The translations under genes were made by a program, and so were the position numbers. Shown here in pieces: positions 25,668-37,592 of a DNA stretch of 64,000 nucleotides (position 1 is the first letter of the stretch; every line of letters starts with the position of its first letter). Under the pieces are notes generated by a model. It saw only the letters and a program-made list of their open reading frames with translations. It was not told the DNA's origin and made no database searches. This DNA comes from Cryptomeria japonica. Taxonomy: Eukaryota; Streptophyta; Pinopsida; Cupressales; Cupressaceae. The DNA is taken from contig NC_081406.1 of the NCBI RefSeq assembly GCF_030272615.1, positions 169,225,861-169,289,860 on the forward strand. The letters run 5' to 3'.

Positions 25668-26749
25668 ATAGGGCCTCGCGGTCTCAATCACGCTTTCATG
25701 ATTACAACTTGTTTCGCTACCTTGTCAGGCTATAGGCCTCAATTGTGCTTTGCAACCTCAAGGGGTAATTTCAAACAGAAATCCTTAGTACAAACTTTAA
25801 AATAACAACTACCCGGTTCACCTCCAAAAGGGGGATAATCTTTGTGTAAGAGAGATAGTAACTCTCCCAAGATACTTGCCATTTCGTACCCCCATTAGAG
25901 TTTGGATTCGACTAATACAGTGTTGAAAATACATTGTGTGAGACTCAGCGGCCGTATTTTGATTAGCTATTGGGTGTGTACCTGATTCTGCAAGCAAAGG
26001 TTTTCTCTCTAAACTAACTTCCTTAGATTTAACGTGCTCTATTTGAAGTCACTTTGGATCTTGTGTGTTTGTTGTGTTTTTTGTCCTGGAAACTGAAAAA
26101 TGAAAATCAATCAAAACATAAAAAACTCAGTGTTCAAAATTTTGTCCCTGTCAGAAACTCGTCCCCTTCTGGTCCTGTTTCGTATGAGTCTTCTAGTTTG
26201 TCGTACTACCTAATGGAAATTATCAACTAGTTAACTATCAACTGTCGTACGAGTCATCATCATCTTTAATAGTTTGTCATCTAAGAAGCATTAAATTTTC
26301 GTACGAAAATAGGTAGGAACTCATACGAATTTCCTAGTTTGTCATCTAGAAGTCCTTAAATTGTCGTCTGATAAGTAATCTTTTGTCGTACGAGCCTTTG
26401 ATTCTGTTAGTCCAAGAGCCTTTTTTTTTGCGTACTTTTCCAGATCTATCATACTTGCCTAATTAGTTTGCAGTAAGTGTAAATCTAGTCATTTTAATCT
26501 TGAGCATAAATAGTCTTGATAGTGTACCCCTGTCATTGTGTTACATGACTGTTGATTATATCTCAGCTAGTTCAATCAACCCCTCATCAATCATGATCAA
26601 TTTGATCCACTTAGATCACATCTTATACAGGATAGATCTTTCCTAAAACCAAACTTGGTCTTCATCTCCTTAATTAAACATCAAACAAACAACTATCTCC
26701 AATTTAATCTTGACATTTGTGTCACTCCTAGCTCTCAGTCACATCGATT

Positions 26750-28280
26750 GTAAATGATTGTTCAAACTAGAAGCTCTTCTAAAAATCCTAATGAAAGTAA
26801 GAAGCCCATGGCTACCTTGGCCCAACACATTTAAGATCTCAAGAGAGAAATATATTAAATTCAAGCCCAACAAAAAGATTAAATGATCCCTCTTGAGATA
26901 AAATTTCATGATATCAAGAACACCAGACTTCAAGAAATGCTAAAACAATTATATAAGATGGAACATAAAGTAATTAAAAATCAAAAGCCAAATCTCATGG
27001 TAGATGACCAGACATATTCACCAAGACAATGAAATCTATCCCCTAGATAGATAGTTTACACCTTTGGGGCAATCTATTGAGTCAGCTTTGGAAAAGCTTC
27101 TTGAGCATAATCTTATCATATTGCCTAACAAGACCACATGGGGATGTGAAACTTTGAGTAATTATTGTGCACATCATAGGCATAAAAAACATAAGACTTC
27201 AATGTGTATGGAATTAAACCATAAAATTCAAGACCTCCTTGATGGTGGTGTTATTGAAATTGAAGATCCTAATAATTCACCTAATGAGAAACCGGATGTC
27301 ATTACCAAGCATGATCAAAATTATGAGCATGTGTCTAGCAATGGACCACATTTATCCTCCATCTCTTCCATGATGCCTCCATCTCCTAAGGCTTCTCAAA
27401 AACAATCCATACCATATCCCTCAAATAATTAACCTAATGATGAAATTTCTCATGTTGAACCTCAAGGGCTATCTCAAGGGCCATCCTATCCAATGGTTGA
27501 AAAAGATCCTATCTCCCTAGAATCCCATGATGATCCTATTATACCTTTCCATTTATTCCAAGATGATCCCCTTCCATCTCAATAGCAAAGCATCCTTCCA
27601 AATCCCATTCATAATCTACTTCCTAAGCAAGATCATGATGCCTCTACCACCTTTTCAAATGATCCTATTCAAAATGAATAGTCAAACACCCTTCCTACTC
27701 TATCCAATAGTCCTCTTCTATGTCAAGATTGAAGTATCCCTTCATCTTCTTATCATAATCCTCTGTATTCACCTCAAGGATCCATCATACCTACAAGCCC
27801 TCTCATGATCCTATCATTCCCTACATTCCACCTTCACCTCATAATGGACTTGCGTCTTCTTCCCAAAGAAAAGTGTATCCTACAAGTCAAAATATTTATA
27901 AATGCAAAGGGGTAGACCTTCACAAGCAAGAACCTCTCCATATTAAAGAAAATATTAAGGGTCATGGCCTCAGTGTCATTCCTCAAAATATTGGTATCCC
28001 TACTAAACCAAAATCCAAATACACACATTTTCCTTCATCACTTCCATCCATTTTAGCACCTTATGTCCCTCCATCTCTTATTCAAGATCAACAAAGGCAT
28101 ACATATTCATGCACCTTCCATCCATCTAAAAGGACACAAAGGCTCACTAAGCAAAAGAAAACAAAATCAAACGTTATATGGGTTCCTAAGGCACTTGTAG
28201 AAGCAATGCATTCCAAGGAACTACAAAAGCATGAAAAATTAAAAACCATGCGGATCCCTAAGCGGCTCCTTGAAGCATAA
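26750..28280 (+). pseudogene. gag remnant of element C
   Basis: The best-preserved part (27064-27432) encodes T-P-L-G-Q-S-I-E-S-A-L-E-K-L, then Y-C-A-H-H-R-H-K-K-H-K-T-S-M-C, a Tat-type zinc-knuckle-like motif, then I-Q-D-L-L-D-G-G-V-I-E-I. The same order occurs in element A's gag. Upstream (26750-27060) is a helical, stop-ridden stretch; downstream to about 28280 is low-complexity Pro/Ser/His sequence. No capsid domain or polymerase is visible. The frame has no ATG of its own at 27064. Confidence 0.6.
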
Positions 28281-30144
28281 TAGTCTAAAGAAAAATCCAA
28301 ATCAACATCCAAAATTGTTGTTCCTCTATCCAAACCTTCCAAATCTATTCCTCCATCACCTCCTTCATCCATTTCAGATCCTTATATCCCAAAATCCCTG
28401 GTTGTGCCTCCATCCAAATCTCAAAATCTGAGATCCACTTTTCCTCCATCACTCTATCACCCCTCAAGATGTGTGCCAATGTTGATCCCACCAAAATTTC
28501 CATTCACTCATGCACCAACCTTTCAATATCTGATCCATTATCCAACACCTCTTTTTCACTCTTCCATCCCCCTTATCCAAACCTTTGCATAAGACTTTAC
28601 CCTAGTTTCATCACAAAATCCAAAAACTAAGGAAATCAACATTGGAGATGCCGAACATGTACACTTAGCTAAGTCCTTATATCCTATAGGAAAAGACATC
28701 TTTATTTGACTCTTCAAACAAAGACCAATGAACTACCCACAAAAAACTCCCTGACCCTATGAACAACATGCACCTTAAACGATACTATATCTAAGGGTTG
28801 GGTTAGTTTCAGTTTTTCTTTTTGCATTGCATATCATTTTATTCAAAGCATTGCATCACATATAATTTCTTTTTTTAATGCAATACATCCACAAAATTTA
28901 TGCATTTACATATAGCAACATTAATAAATCAAGGCAACTGTCCAAGTTTATCATTTATTTGCATTGAAGACAAACAAGGGTCGTCTCCTTTCTTAGATAT
29001 TCGGACATGAAGTCTTTGAGGTCCTAAGGTCATTAATTTTCAACATCACCCCCTGACATCGCTTTACTTATGGTTGGGTAGTGATTTCACTATTTGAGAC
29101 TTGTTAACCCAAAATCTATCAATTGTTATATCTCAAACACATTAACAAAATGTATGATTCATTCTAGACACCTAGTTGATCATATGACTAGTGGAAAATC
29201 TAAAATTCTACTTCAGCACCATTGTAATTGTCACACCCAAGTAGGTTTCATTACTTACAAGTCAAGTCAAGAAAAATAAAAAATAAAAAGTGTTATGCCA
29301 AATATTCATCTCAAGGCAAAAGAGCAATGGTATATAACTGCAATATCACGCATACAAATGTGACATAAATCTTGACTATGGGAACATGCAAGTAACTCCA
29401 TCAGGGCTATGAACACCTACTGGCAATGGAGCAATATTTGAGAGATTATAGTCTATAACCTTGTCAAAGTTCTAAAACCTTGCTGGCAACGAGGATCTAT
29501 TTGGGATGATTTTGAAGTTAAAATAATCCACGTAGCTAGTCATATAGGATGCTAAGGATCTTTAGTGAACACAAGAGAGAGAATTAACTCATTCGCACTC
29601 ACATGGGCAAAAGAAGATCAAAGTTTCAAGAATCAATGGGGAAGTTTTCCACATCTCCATTTGTAAATCCTAGTCACTAAGTGTGTTAATTTGGATGTTC
29701 CAAGGGACCTTAAGGATCAATTGACTGCTTATCTATGAAATGTTTTGTACCTCCAATTCAATCGGTGTATTATGAAGTGCTAAACAAACACAATCATCCT
29801 TGTTCGAACTAGGAAGTGCATCTTCATCATGCATATTGCATTAACATAGGTCATATCAAAAATTCATTGTCTCCACATGCATTATGTAGATCATCATGTC
29901 ATATAGGTCTGCAACTGGGGGAATAGCTGAAAAAATCCTAAAAATCCTAAGAATAGAGAAAAAAAGAACTAAAAAATCAAAGCAAGAAAGCATACAATCC
30001 TATCAATGATCACACAAATAAAAACAATGACATAGATTAGTATGGCTGCTAGATTTTATCCAGGTTGGTCTTATTTCTTGTACTGAAGTCCTGCATCTTT
30101 GCTTTAGCTTGTACATGTTCCTTCAATTGCTTTTGTGACACCTT
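28281..30144. other. Element C interior, no gene seen
   Basis: Pyrimidine-rich to about 28600, then mixed AT-rich sequence with no recognisable domain. In a full Tat-like element pol would lie here; none of its motifs is visible. Confidence 0.45.
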
Positions 30145-30149
30145 AGTTC

Positions 30150-31665
30150 TGTTGGCATTATGTGAACTGGTATGAGGACATAATGACATTGTATGTTATC
30201 ATTGATGTCAATATGTTAAAGAGGTCAGAATCGGCATAACACTGTGAACCGGCATTCGTGCCAAAGTGAAGCGGTGTGCTTGTTCAAGGTGAACTGACAT
30301 ATGGTTATAGGAACCGGCACATGGAAGCGTTGTATGACTACCAATTGTTAGTCTCAACTTTAGAGTTTCCGATTTAAGTTCTTCAAGCCTATGTGGCTCA
30401 ACTGGTAACATTGTGTGATGAGTTAGCATTGTAATGAAGAACATATCATGTTGCCACATTAGCCTTGTGTGCGTGAAGGATCTTGCATGAAGGAGATTGT
30501 TCCCATCTACCTCAAGAATGTGTGAAGTCTATAAAACGGTGATAACATGTGATGGGTTATCAACCACCATGAAATCGGTGAAAATAGATGATGGAGAATG
30601 TCTTGAGATTGGATCAAGACTATTGCAATTAATGGAGTGTTCTCAATGGTCAGGATTGAACCGTTTGAATTCCTTAACCTAACAGGTTTAGGGTTTAGGG
30701 TTTATGCTACCAACCTATCTGTTTTCCTATAAGGTCGATGTTGTGTCTCTTTCTGAGGTTGTTGGAAAAAGTTGTGTGTGAGTATCCAAGAGAAGGGATA
30801 TGTGATTCTTGACAGACCAAAAGGAGAGAACTGATACCTGCAGAGTGTAAGTGCAGAAGGTGAAGAGGAGCTTAAGTGGATCTACATTGGCATTGAGTGA
30901 TGTTAGCATATCATCGTAATACCTGTTCATCTCTAACCACCTCAACAGTTGGAAAATCCCTTAACAAGGTAGCCTTAACCAGCTTGCTGCAAATCCTGTA
31001 ATAGGGTAATTCAAAGCTATTGAGTTCGAAATCCTTTAGCTACTGAGTTCTTGAAATCCTCTAACAAGGTAACCTTTAACAAAGTTTAACCCTTAACCAA
31101 GTATTGTAGCCATCCCTTAACCAGGTGACCTCTAACAGGATCGGTTCCTAGCAGAACCTTTTGTAATGTCTCTAACCAGACAGGGCTCCTAACAGAGAAA
31201 ACTTCTAAAGAGTTCAAAAATAGCTTGTGGGTATTCATCCCTACCGTGGTTTTTCCCAGTCAAGTTTCCACATGAAAACTATGTGTGTCATGTGTGATGC
31301 TTTTATCTTGTGATGCTTTGCTATTGTCTGTCAAGTATATAATGGTTCTATGTTCTATGCCTGTCAATAAAACATGTTGAACTAGCTATTATTTTGATCT
31401 AATGGTAGATTACCTATTTATGCATAAGGGAGAAATCATAAGGTAGTCTTGAGTTGAGTGAAAAGATAAGTGAGTAACCGGTTAATGCTTGTCTCAGTCA
31501 GTCTTACCTTTACCGGTTGCACTTTGTTTCAAACCAGTCTCACTGTTTGCCAGTCATTTGAAGTGTCTGCTGTCAGACCGATTTAGGACTGTATTTTTGT
31601 CTGTACTGATTCACCCCCTCCTCTCAGTACCGGGTTAGTACTATCAGTTCATCATTGAGTTATCA
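30150..31665 (+). repeat. 5' LTR of element G
   Basis: 1516 bp, TGTTGGCATT...GAGTTATCA. Contains TTATCATTGATGTCAA (30196-30211), three telomere-like TTTAGGG units near 30687-30704, and TATAAGG at 30728-30734 as probable core promoter. The 3' part has repeated 'CCTTAACCAGGT/AACAGG' phrases and ends with a TTCACCCCCTCCTCTCAGT block. Confidence 0.92.
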
Positions 31666-31666
31666 A

Positions 31667-31680
31667 TTGGTATAAGAGCG
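31667..31680 (+). promoter_or_regulatory. Primer-binding site of element G
   Basis: TTGGTATAAGAGCG follows the LTR by one base. It resembles the initiator-Met tRNA complement TGGTATCAGAGC usual in plant copia elements with one C-to-A difference. Confidence 0.75.
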
Positions 31681-31736
31681 TCCTCCAAGTCCTCTGTGTT
31701 ATAAGCTTAACCGCTTGAGGTAAAGATCCTAGTCTA

Positions 31737-32627
31737 ATGATGAAGAGGGAAGGTCCAAAGTTTAACAGAGAAAATTTTAGTATATGGAAAGACAGAATGA
31801 AGATATTCATCAGAAGAATGGGTGCTCAACACTGGAGCTATGTTGAGACTATCTATGTTACTCCTACAGGTACCCTTACTGATGACCAAAAGAGAGAGAT
31901 GCAGGAGAATGGGCAAGTCTTGGAAGCCCTAATTAGTAGTTTATCTAACATTGAGTTCATTGATGTTCAGGATAAGGTAAATCCCAAAGAGGTATGGGAT
32001 ACTCTTGAAAATATCTATGGCGATGATGAACATGTAAAATAGGCTAAGGAAGAAATCCTTAGAGGGAAGTTTGAAGATATGCAGATGGTTGAAGGTGAGA
32101 CCATTCAACAGTATGGAATAAGAATCAAAACTTTTGTTGGAGATATCAAGAGTGCGGGTGGTAAAATAGAAGATGTCATTGTGGTAAGCAAAGTCCTGAG
32201 ATCCCTATTGTCGATCTATGCAATAAGGGTTGTTGCTATTCAAGAGCTAAGATCAATAGACAAGACTAAGGTATCCCTAGACTCCATCATTGCAAAGTTG
32301 ACATCCTATGAGCTAAATAGTTTCAATGGTAGTGTTCAAAAGACTGAATCAGCTTTTAAAGCTTCTACAGTACCATCTAGAAAAGGAAAAGAAGCTAGCA
32401 CTAGTGGTGAACCAAGACAGGGCAGAGAAATGGATGATGAGGAGATTCTGATGGCATTTGAAGCTCTCCTTTCTAGGAAAATTCCAAAAGGAACTGGCAA
32501 ATACAGAGGTAAGCTACCTTTGAAATGCTTCCCTTGTAACCGGATAGGACATATTGCTATAAACTGTCCTAATGGCGACAACAAGGACAAACCAGAAAGG
32601 TTCAAGAAATTCAAAGGAGGAAACTAG
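31737..32627 (+). pseudogene. gag of element G
   Basis: Starts at ATG 31737. The first block has the copia gag (UBN2-like) look: F-N-R-E-N-F-S-I-W-K-D-R-M near its start and V-W-D-T-L-E-N-I-Y before an in-frame TAG at 32040-32042. The same frame continues to 32627 with a single CCHC zinc knuckle, C-F-P-C-N-R-I-G-H-I-A-I-N-C, close to the C-terminus. A second TAG at 32625 separates it from protease in the same frame, as expected for a copia Gag-Pol polyprotein. Gag forms the cytoplasmic particle and binds element RNA. Confidence 0.85.
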
Positions 32628-32639
32628 AGAAATTGTTTT

Positions 32640-33290
32640 GTGGTAGTTGATGAAGGTGTCACAGATGAAGAATCAGAGGATGAAGAAAATGAAGATATTG
32701 TGTTTGTTGTTGTCAAGGAAGATGTGTCAGACAAGAAGGCTCTTGTCTCCCGATTTGATAATTCCAATGAGTGGATCATTGACAGTGGTTGTTCTCACCA
32801 TATGACTGGTGACCGGAGCAAGTTTCTATCATTGGAGGAGTATGATGGTGGTGTGGTTCGCTTTGGCAATGATGCACCATGCATGGTCAAACATAGAGGG
32901 TCCATCTCTCTAAATGGAAAGAGTAGTACTCACAATGTGTATTGGGTTGATGGTCCTAGACACAACCTTCTAAGTGTTGCCTAGCTGAATGACAGTGGCC
33001 TCACTCTGGAATTCAAGAATAGAGTTTGCAGAATCAAAGGAAAGGATGGTGAATTGGTGGCCACCGGCATGCAGACCAAAGATAACCTATTTCATCTGAA
33101 TGCAAATATAAGTACATGTCTTATGGTTAAATTTGATGATAGTTGGATATGGCATAGGAGACTCTGCCATGTAAACATTGATAACATTGTGAAGGCTAGT
33201 AAGATCTAGGCAGTTAGAGGGTTGTCGGTGCTAAGAAAACCGGATAATACCTCGTGTAGAGAGTGTCAATTGGGGAAAATGTCTTCCTCA
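32640..33290 (+). pseudogene. Protease and gag-pre-integrase region of element G
   Basis: The aspartic protease is marked by W-I-I-D-S-G-C-S-H-H-M-T-G near 32772, with Asp in the D-S-G triad. The frame continues through TAG codons at 32982 and 33207 into the integrase N-terminal zinc region (W-H-R-R-L-C-H near 33150, then C-R-E-C near 33258). A frameshift near 33290 moves into the integrase frame. Protease would cut the polyprotein inside the particle. Confidence 0.8.
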
Positions 33291-34335
33291 ACTTTAAAGG
33301 TAAATCTTTCATTGTTGACAACTTCCTTGATCTTGTGCATACTGATCTATGTGGTCCTATGAAAACTAGAAGTGTGCAGGGTGATAGGTACTTCATGATT
33401 CTCACTGATGACTACCCAAGAATGATGTGGGTCACATTCTTGAAAGACAGGTTTGAAGCCTTTGTAAAGTTCAAAGCTTTCAGAGCTTTAGTGGAGAAGG
33501 AAAGTGGTAAAAGGATCAAGTGCCTGAGAACTGATCAAGGAGGGGAATTCACTTTCGATGAATTCAACAAGTACTGTGAAGAACATGGCATCAAGAGGCA
33601 ATTGTCTACCCCCCAGACTCCACAATAGAATGGCCTAGCAGAGAGGAATAACTGGACTGTGGTTGAAGTAGCTAGAACCATGTTGATTCAAGGAAAGGTA
33701 GCTCACACCTTTTGGAGAGAAGTGGTGAGCACTGTAGTCTACACAATGAACCGGGTACTCATCAAGAAAGGTAAGGAAAAAATCCTTATGAGTATTGGAC
33801 TGGTAAGACACCTGTGGTTAACTACTTTAGAGTGTTTGGTAGCAAATGTTACATCAAGAGGAGTGAACACCAGAGAAAATTTGATGCGAAATGTGATGAG
33901 GGAATATTACTAAGATATTCTACCAAGAGTAAAGCTCTCAAGTGTTTCAACAATAGGACTCAGAGAATTATGGAAAGCATCAATGTAAGAGTTGATGAAA
34001 CCTCTGAGAAAACTAAGGAAATTGGCAGTGAGCAAGCGGTAAACGAACTGGTTGCAACCTTCTGGGAATCGGTTGTCAGTCAACCAAGTACCAGTAACAA
34101 TGTTCCTACACCGGCAAATGTAGATGTTGATACTGATGGAGATGAGGATGAAGAAGAAAACCAAGAGGAATCTATCAAGACCATTCCTAGGTATGTCAAG
34201 CTGAATCATGATCCTAAGCAGATCATAGGAGATAAGGATGCAGGAATCCTTACAAGAAGAAAGGTCAGAGAAAACTCATGTATGATCTCTGAATTTGAGC
34301 CTAAAACATTCAAAGAGGCACATAAAGATGAAGAC
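33291..34335 (+). pseudogene. Integrase of element G
   Basis: The catalytic core shows H-T-D-L-C-G-P (first Asp), L-R-T-D-Q-G-G-E-F (second Asp) and, after a TAG at 33626, N-G-L-A-E-R-N (Glu). A frameshift near 33780 precedes F-G-S-K-C-Y-I and the C-terminal part, followed by an acidic Glu/Asp-rich linker before RT. All three acidic residues of the DDE triad are still encoded. Integrase inserts the cDNA in the nucleus, producing 5-bp target duplications like those seen here. Confidence 0.85.
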
Positions 34336-35199
34336 TAGATCAAGGCAATGGAAGAGGAACTTGACCAGATAGAGAAAAATGGTACATTGTCTTTAGTACC
34401 CAGACCGGAGCATAAAAATGTCATTGGTACCAAATGGGTCTTTAGAAATAAGCTGAATGAGGATGGCACAATGATAAGAAACAAAGCCAGATTGAAATGC
34501 AAAGGATATGCTCAAGAAGAAGGAGAAGACTATGGAGAAACCTTTGCTCCTATAGCCAGATTGGAAGGAGTTTGTATACTTCTTGCATATGTAGCTTTTA
34601 AAGGCTTCAAAGTATATCAAATGGATGTAAAATCTGTGTTCCTAAATGGTGTACTTGAAGAGGAGGTATATATAGAGTAACCAGATGGGTTTGCCCTATT
34701 TGAAGATAGTGACATGGTGTGTAGGCTACATAAAGCGTTATATGGTCTAAAGCAAGCACCTAGAGCATGGTATGAATGCCTGCATTCCCATCTTGTGAAG
34801 ATTGGATTTGAGAGAACAAGTGAAGATAGCAATATCTACTTGAAGTCTGAAGGAGATCAAATCTTGATCTGTGAGGTATTTGTTGATGACATTATTTTTG
34901 ATGGAGATGACATGAGTCATGAGTTTGCAGATGAGATGAAGAAAGAATTTGAAACGTCACTCATAGGGGAGATTAAATTCTTCATTGGACTGCAAATCAA
35001 GTAGATGAAGGATGGAATCTTTATCACTCAGTCCAAGTATGTCAAAGAGGTGTTGAAGACCTTTGGCATGGAAGATAGCAAATCGATTGGTACATCGATG
35101 GTGACCAGTTGTAAACTATCCAAAGAGGATGACTCAGCATTGGTTGATGAGAAGGAATACCGATCAATGATTGGTAAACTGCATAATGTATGTGCATAG
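34336..35199 (+). pseudogene. Reverse transcriptase of element G
   Basis: Copia RT blocks appear in order: [28 protein letters not shown], then after a TAA (34678) Y-G-L-K-Q-A-P-R-A-W-Y, F-V-D-D-I-I-F (the catalytic Y/F-V-D-D) and F-F-I-G-L-Q-I. TAG codons at 34336 and 35002 break it. A frame change near 35170-35200 leads into RNase H. It is the best marker that G is Ty1/copia. Confidence 0.9.
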
Positions 35200-35830
35200 C
35201 AGACCGGATATTGCACATGCAATTGGCATTACTGCAAGGTTCCAGAAAATTCCAAGAGAATCCCACTTGGTTGCAGTCAAGTGGATTCTTAGGTATTTGA
35301 AGGGAACTGTTGACTATGGATTGTGGTATCCTTATAGCAAGGATTTCAACTTGAAAGTATACATAGATGCTGATTGGGCAGGAAATATAGATGACCGGAA
35401 AAGCACAACCCGTGGTACATTCTTTCTTGGTGGTAGACTGGTCTCGTGGATGAGTAAGAAGCAGAGTTGTATCTCTTAGTCTACAACAGAAGCAGAGTAT
35501 GTTGCAGCTTTCATGAACTGTACTCAGACAATTTGGATGAAGCATGTACTAAATGGCTTCAAAGTTCATGTATCTGAACCGGTAAGTATATTTTGTGACA
35601 ATACTAGTGCAATTAATATCTCCGAGAATCCGGTTTTACATTCTAGAACCAAGCACTTTGAGCTTAAGTATCATTTCTTAAGGGAAAAGGTTTAGAACAA
35701 AGAGATTGCACTGGAACATGTTTCTAGTAAGGAGCAGTTAGCAGACACATTCACCAACCCTCTCCCAAAGACAACATTTATGCACTTAAGAGGTGAATTA
35801 GGGGTGTTGCCCCTGCAGGAGGTAAACTAA
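35171..35830 (+). pseudogene. RNase H and C-terminus of element G
   Basis: Contains S-R-P-D-I-A-H-A, D-A-D-W-A-G (first catalytic Asp), T-T-E-A-E-Y-V-A (Glu) after a TAG at 35477, C-D-N-T-S-A-I and R-T-K-H-F-E-L-K-Y-H-F-L-R-E, then a TAG at 35693 and the polyprotein end at TAA 35828-35830. This order after RT is typical for copia. Confidence 0.88.
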
Positions 35831-35949
35831 AAGCATATGCTCCACATCAGTCAGGTAGTGCATAGTCAAATTTATTTTGGATTGATGTGTTGAAGGATGC
35901 TACTCCTCAGGGGGAGTAGCATAATGGAACAGGGAAGCATTTGCCTCCA

Positions 35950-36073
35950 CTTTGGCATTGTTGTCAAAGGGGGAGAAGATGTGAAGCGGAGAAGATATCT
36001 GCAGACATTGAGGGACAAGATGTGAAGCGGAGAGATATCTTTGCATATTTCCATCAATGCCAAAGAGGGAGAT
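35950..36073 (+). promoter_or_regulatory. Polypurine region of element G
   Basis: CAAAGAGGGAGAT abuts the 3' LTR. An earlier AAAGGGGGAGAAG near 35965 is preceded by an inverted repeat, CTTTGGCA...TGTCAAAG (35950-35968, one G-U pair). GATGTGAAGCGGAGA is duplicated near 35979 and 36019. Confidence 0.65.
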
Positions 36074-37587
36074 TGTTGGCATTATGTGAACCGGTATGAG
36101 GACATAATGACATTGTATGTTGTCATTGATGTCAATATGCTGAAGAGGTGAGAATCGGCATAACACTGTGAACCGGTATTCGTGCCAAAGAGAAGTGGTG
36201 TGCTTGTTCAAGGTGAACCGGCATATGGTTATGGGAACTGGCACATGGAAGCGTTGTATGACTACCACTTGGTAGTCTCAACTTCAGGGTTTCTAGTTTA
36301 AGTGCTTCAAGCCTGTGTGGCTCAACCGGTGACATTGTGTGATGAGTTAGCATTGTAATGAAGAACAGATTATGTTGCCACGTCAGCCTTGTGCACATGA
36401 AGGATCTTGCATGAAGGAGATTGTTCCCATCTACCTCGGGAATGTGTGAAGTCTGTAAAATGGTGATAACGTGTGATGGGTTATCAACCGCCATGAAATC
36501 AGTGAAAATGGATGATGGAGAATGTCTTGAGATTGGATCAAGACTGTTGCAATTAATGGAGTGTTCTCAATGGTCAGGATTGAACCGTTTGAATTCCTTA
36601 ACCTGACAGGTTTAGGGTTTAGGGTTTATGCTACTGACCTATCTATTTTCCTATAAGGTCGATGTTGTGTCTCTTTCTGAGGTTGTTGGCAAAAGTTGTG
36701 TGTGAGTATCCAAGAGAAGGGATACGTGATTCTTGCTAGACCAAAAAGAGAGAAGTGATACCTGTAGAGTGTAAGTACAAAAGGTGAAGAGGAGCTTAAG
36801 CAGATCTGCATTGGCATTGAGTGATGTTACTAGATCATTGTAATACCTGTTGATCTCTAACCACCTCAATAGTTGGAAAATCTCTTAGCAGGGTAGCCTT
36901 AACCGGCTTGTTGTAAATCCTTTAACAGGGTAATTCAAAGCTATTGAGTTCGAAATCCTTTAGCTATTGAGTTCTTGAAATCCTCTAACAAGGTAACCTT
37001 TAATAGGATTTAACCCTTAATCGGGTATTGTATCCATCCCTTAACCAGGTGATCTCTAACAGGATCGGTTCCTAGCAGAACCTTTTGTAATGTCTCTAAC
37101 CGGACAAGGCTCCTAACAGAGAGAACTTCTAAAGAGTTCAAAAATAGCTTGTGGGTATTCATCCCCACCGTGGTTTTTCCTAGTTGGGTCTCCATGTGAA
37201 AAATGTGTGTCATGTGTGATGCTTTAATCTTGTGATGCTTTGCTATTGTCTGTCAAGTATATAATGGTTCTGTGTTTTATGCCTGTCAATAAAACATGTT
37301 GAACTAGCTGTTATTTTGATCTAATGGTAGATTACCTATTTATGCATAAGGGAGAAATGGTAAGGTAGTCTTGAGTTGAGTGAAAAGCTAAGTGAGTAAC
37401 CGGTTATTGCCTGTCTCAGTCAGTCTTACCTTTACCGGTTGCACTGTGTTTCAAACTGGTGTCACTGTTTGCCAGTCATTTGAAGTGTCTGTTGTCAGAC
37501 CGGTTTAGGACTGTATTTTTGTCTATACTGATTCACCCCCTCCTCTCAGTACCGGGTTAGTACTATCAATTCATCATTGAGTTATCA
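36074..37587 (+). repeat. 3' LTR of element G
   Basis: 1514 bp, near-copy of 30150-31665 with scattered, mostly transition, differences. Contains TTGTCATTGATGTCAA (36120-36135) and TATAAGG (36652-36658), with telomere-like TTTAGGG units near 36610. Confidence 0.92.
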
Positions 37588-37592
37588 GGTTC

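Larger units (their letters stand above)
22158..26750 (+). other. Leader of element C, non-coding, interrupted by solo LTR F
   Basis: No protein family is visible. Variants of TCGTACGAG/CGTATGAG recur near 22207, 22234, 22299, 23652, 26184, 26204, 26244, 26298, 26324 and 26381. A short (TTTGAATG)-type tandem lies about 23078-23125. The stretch 23270-23460 is unusually GC-rich. Confidence 0.5.
30150..37587 (+). mobile_element. Element G: complete Ty1/copia retrotransposon, coding region broken
   Basis: LTRs 30150-31665 and 36074-37587 flank gag, protease, integrase, reverse transcriptase and RNase H in the copia order. Flanks AGTTC (30145-30149) and GGTTC (37588-37592) match at four of five positions. 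PBS and polypurine tract are both recognisable. Ten in-frame stops (nine TAG, one TAA) and about three frameshifts inactivate the polyprotein. The LTRs are still very similar, so it is among the younger insertions here. It sits inside element C. Confidence 0.92.

Noticed and set aside
30687-30704. Interstitial telomere
   Set aside because: Only about three units and present identically in both LTRs of G, so part of the LTR.
36132-36494. 120-codon minus-strand ORF in an LTR
   Set aside because: Antisense to the 3' LTR of G, and the matching frame in the 5' LTR is shorter; no protein evidence.
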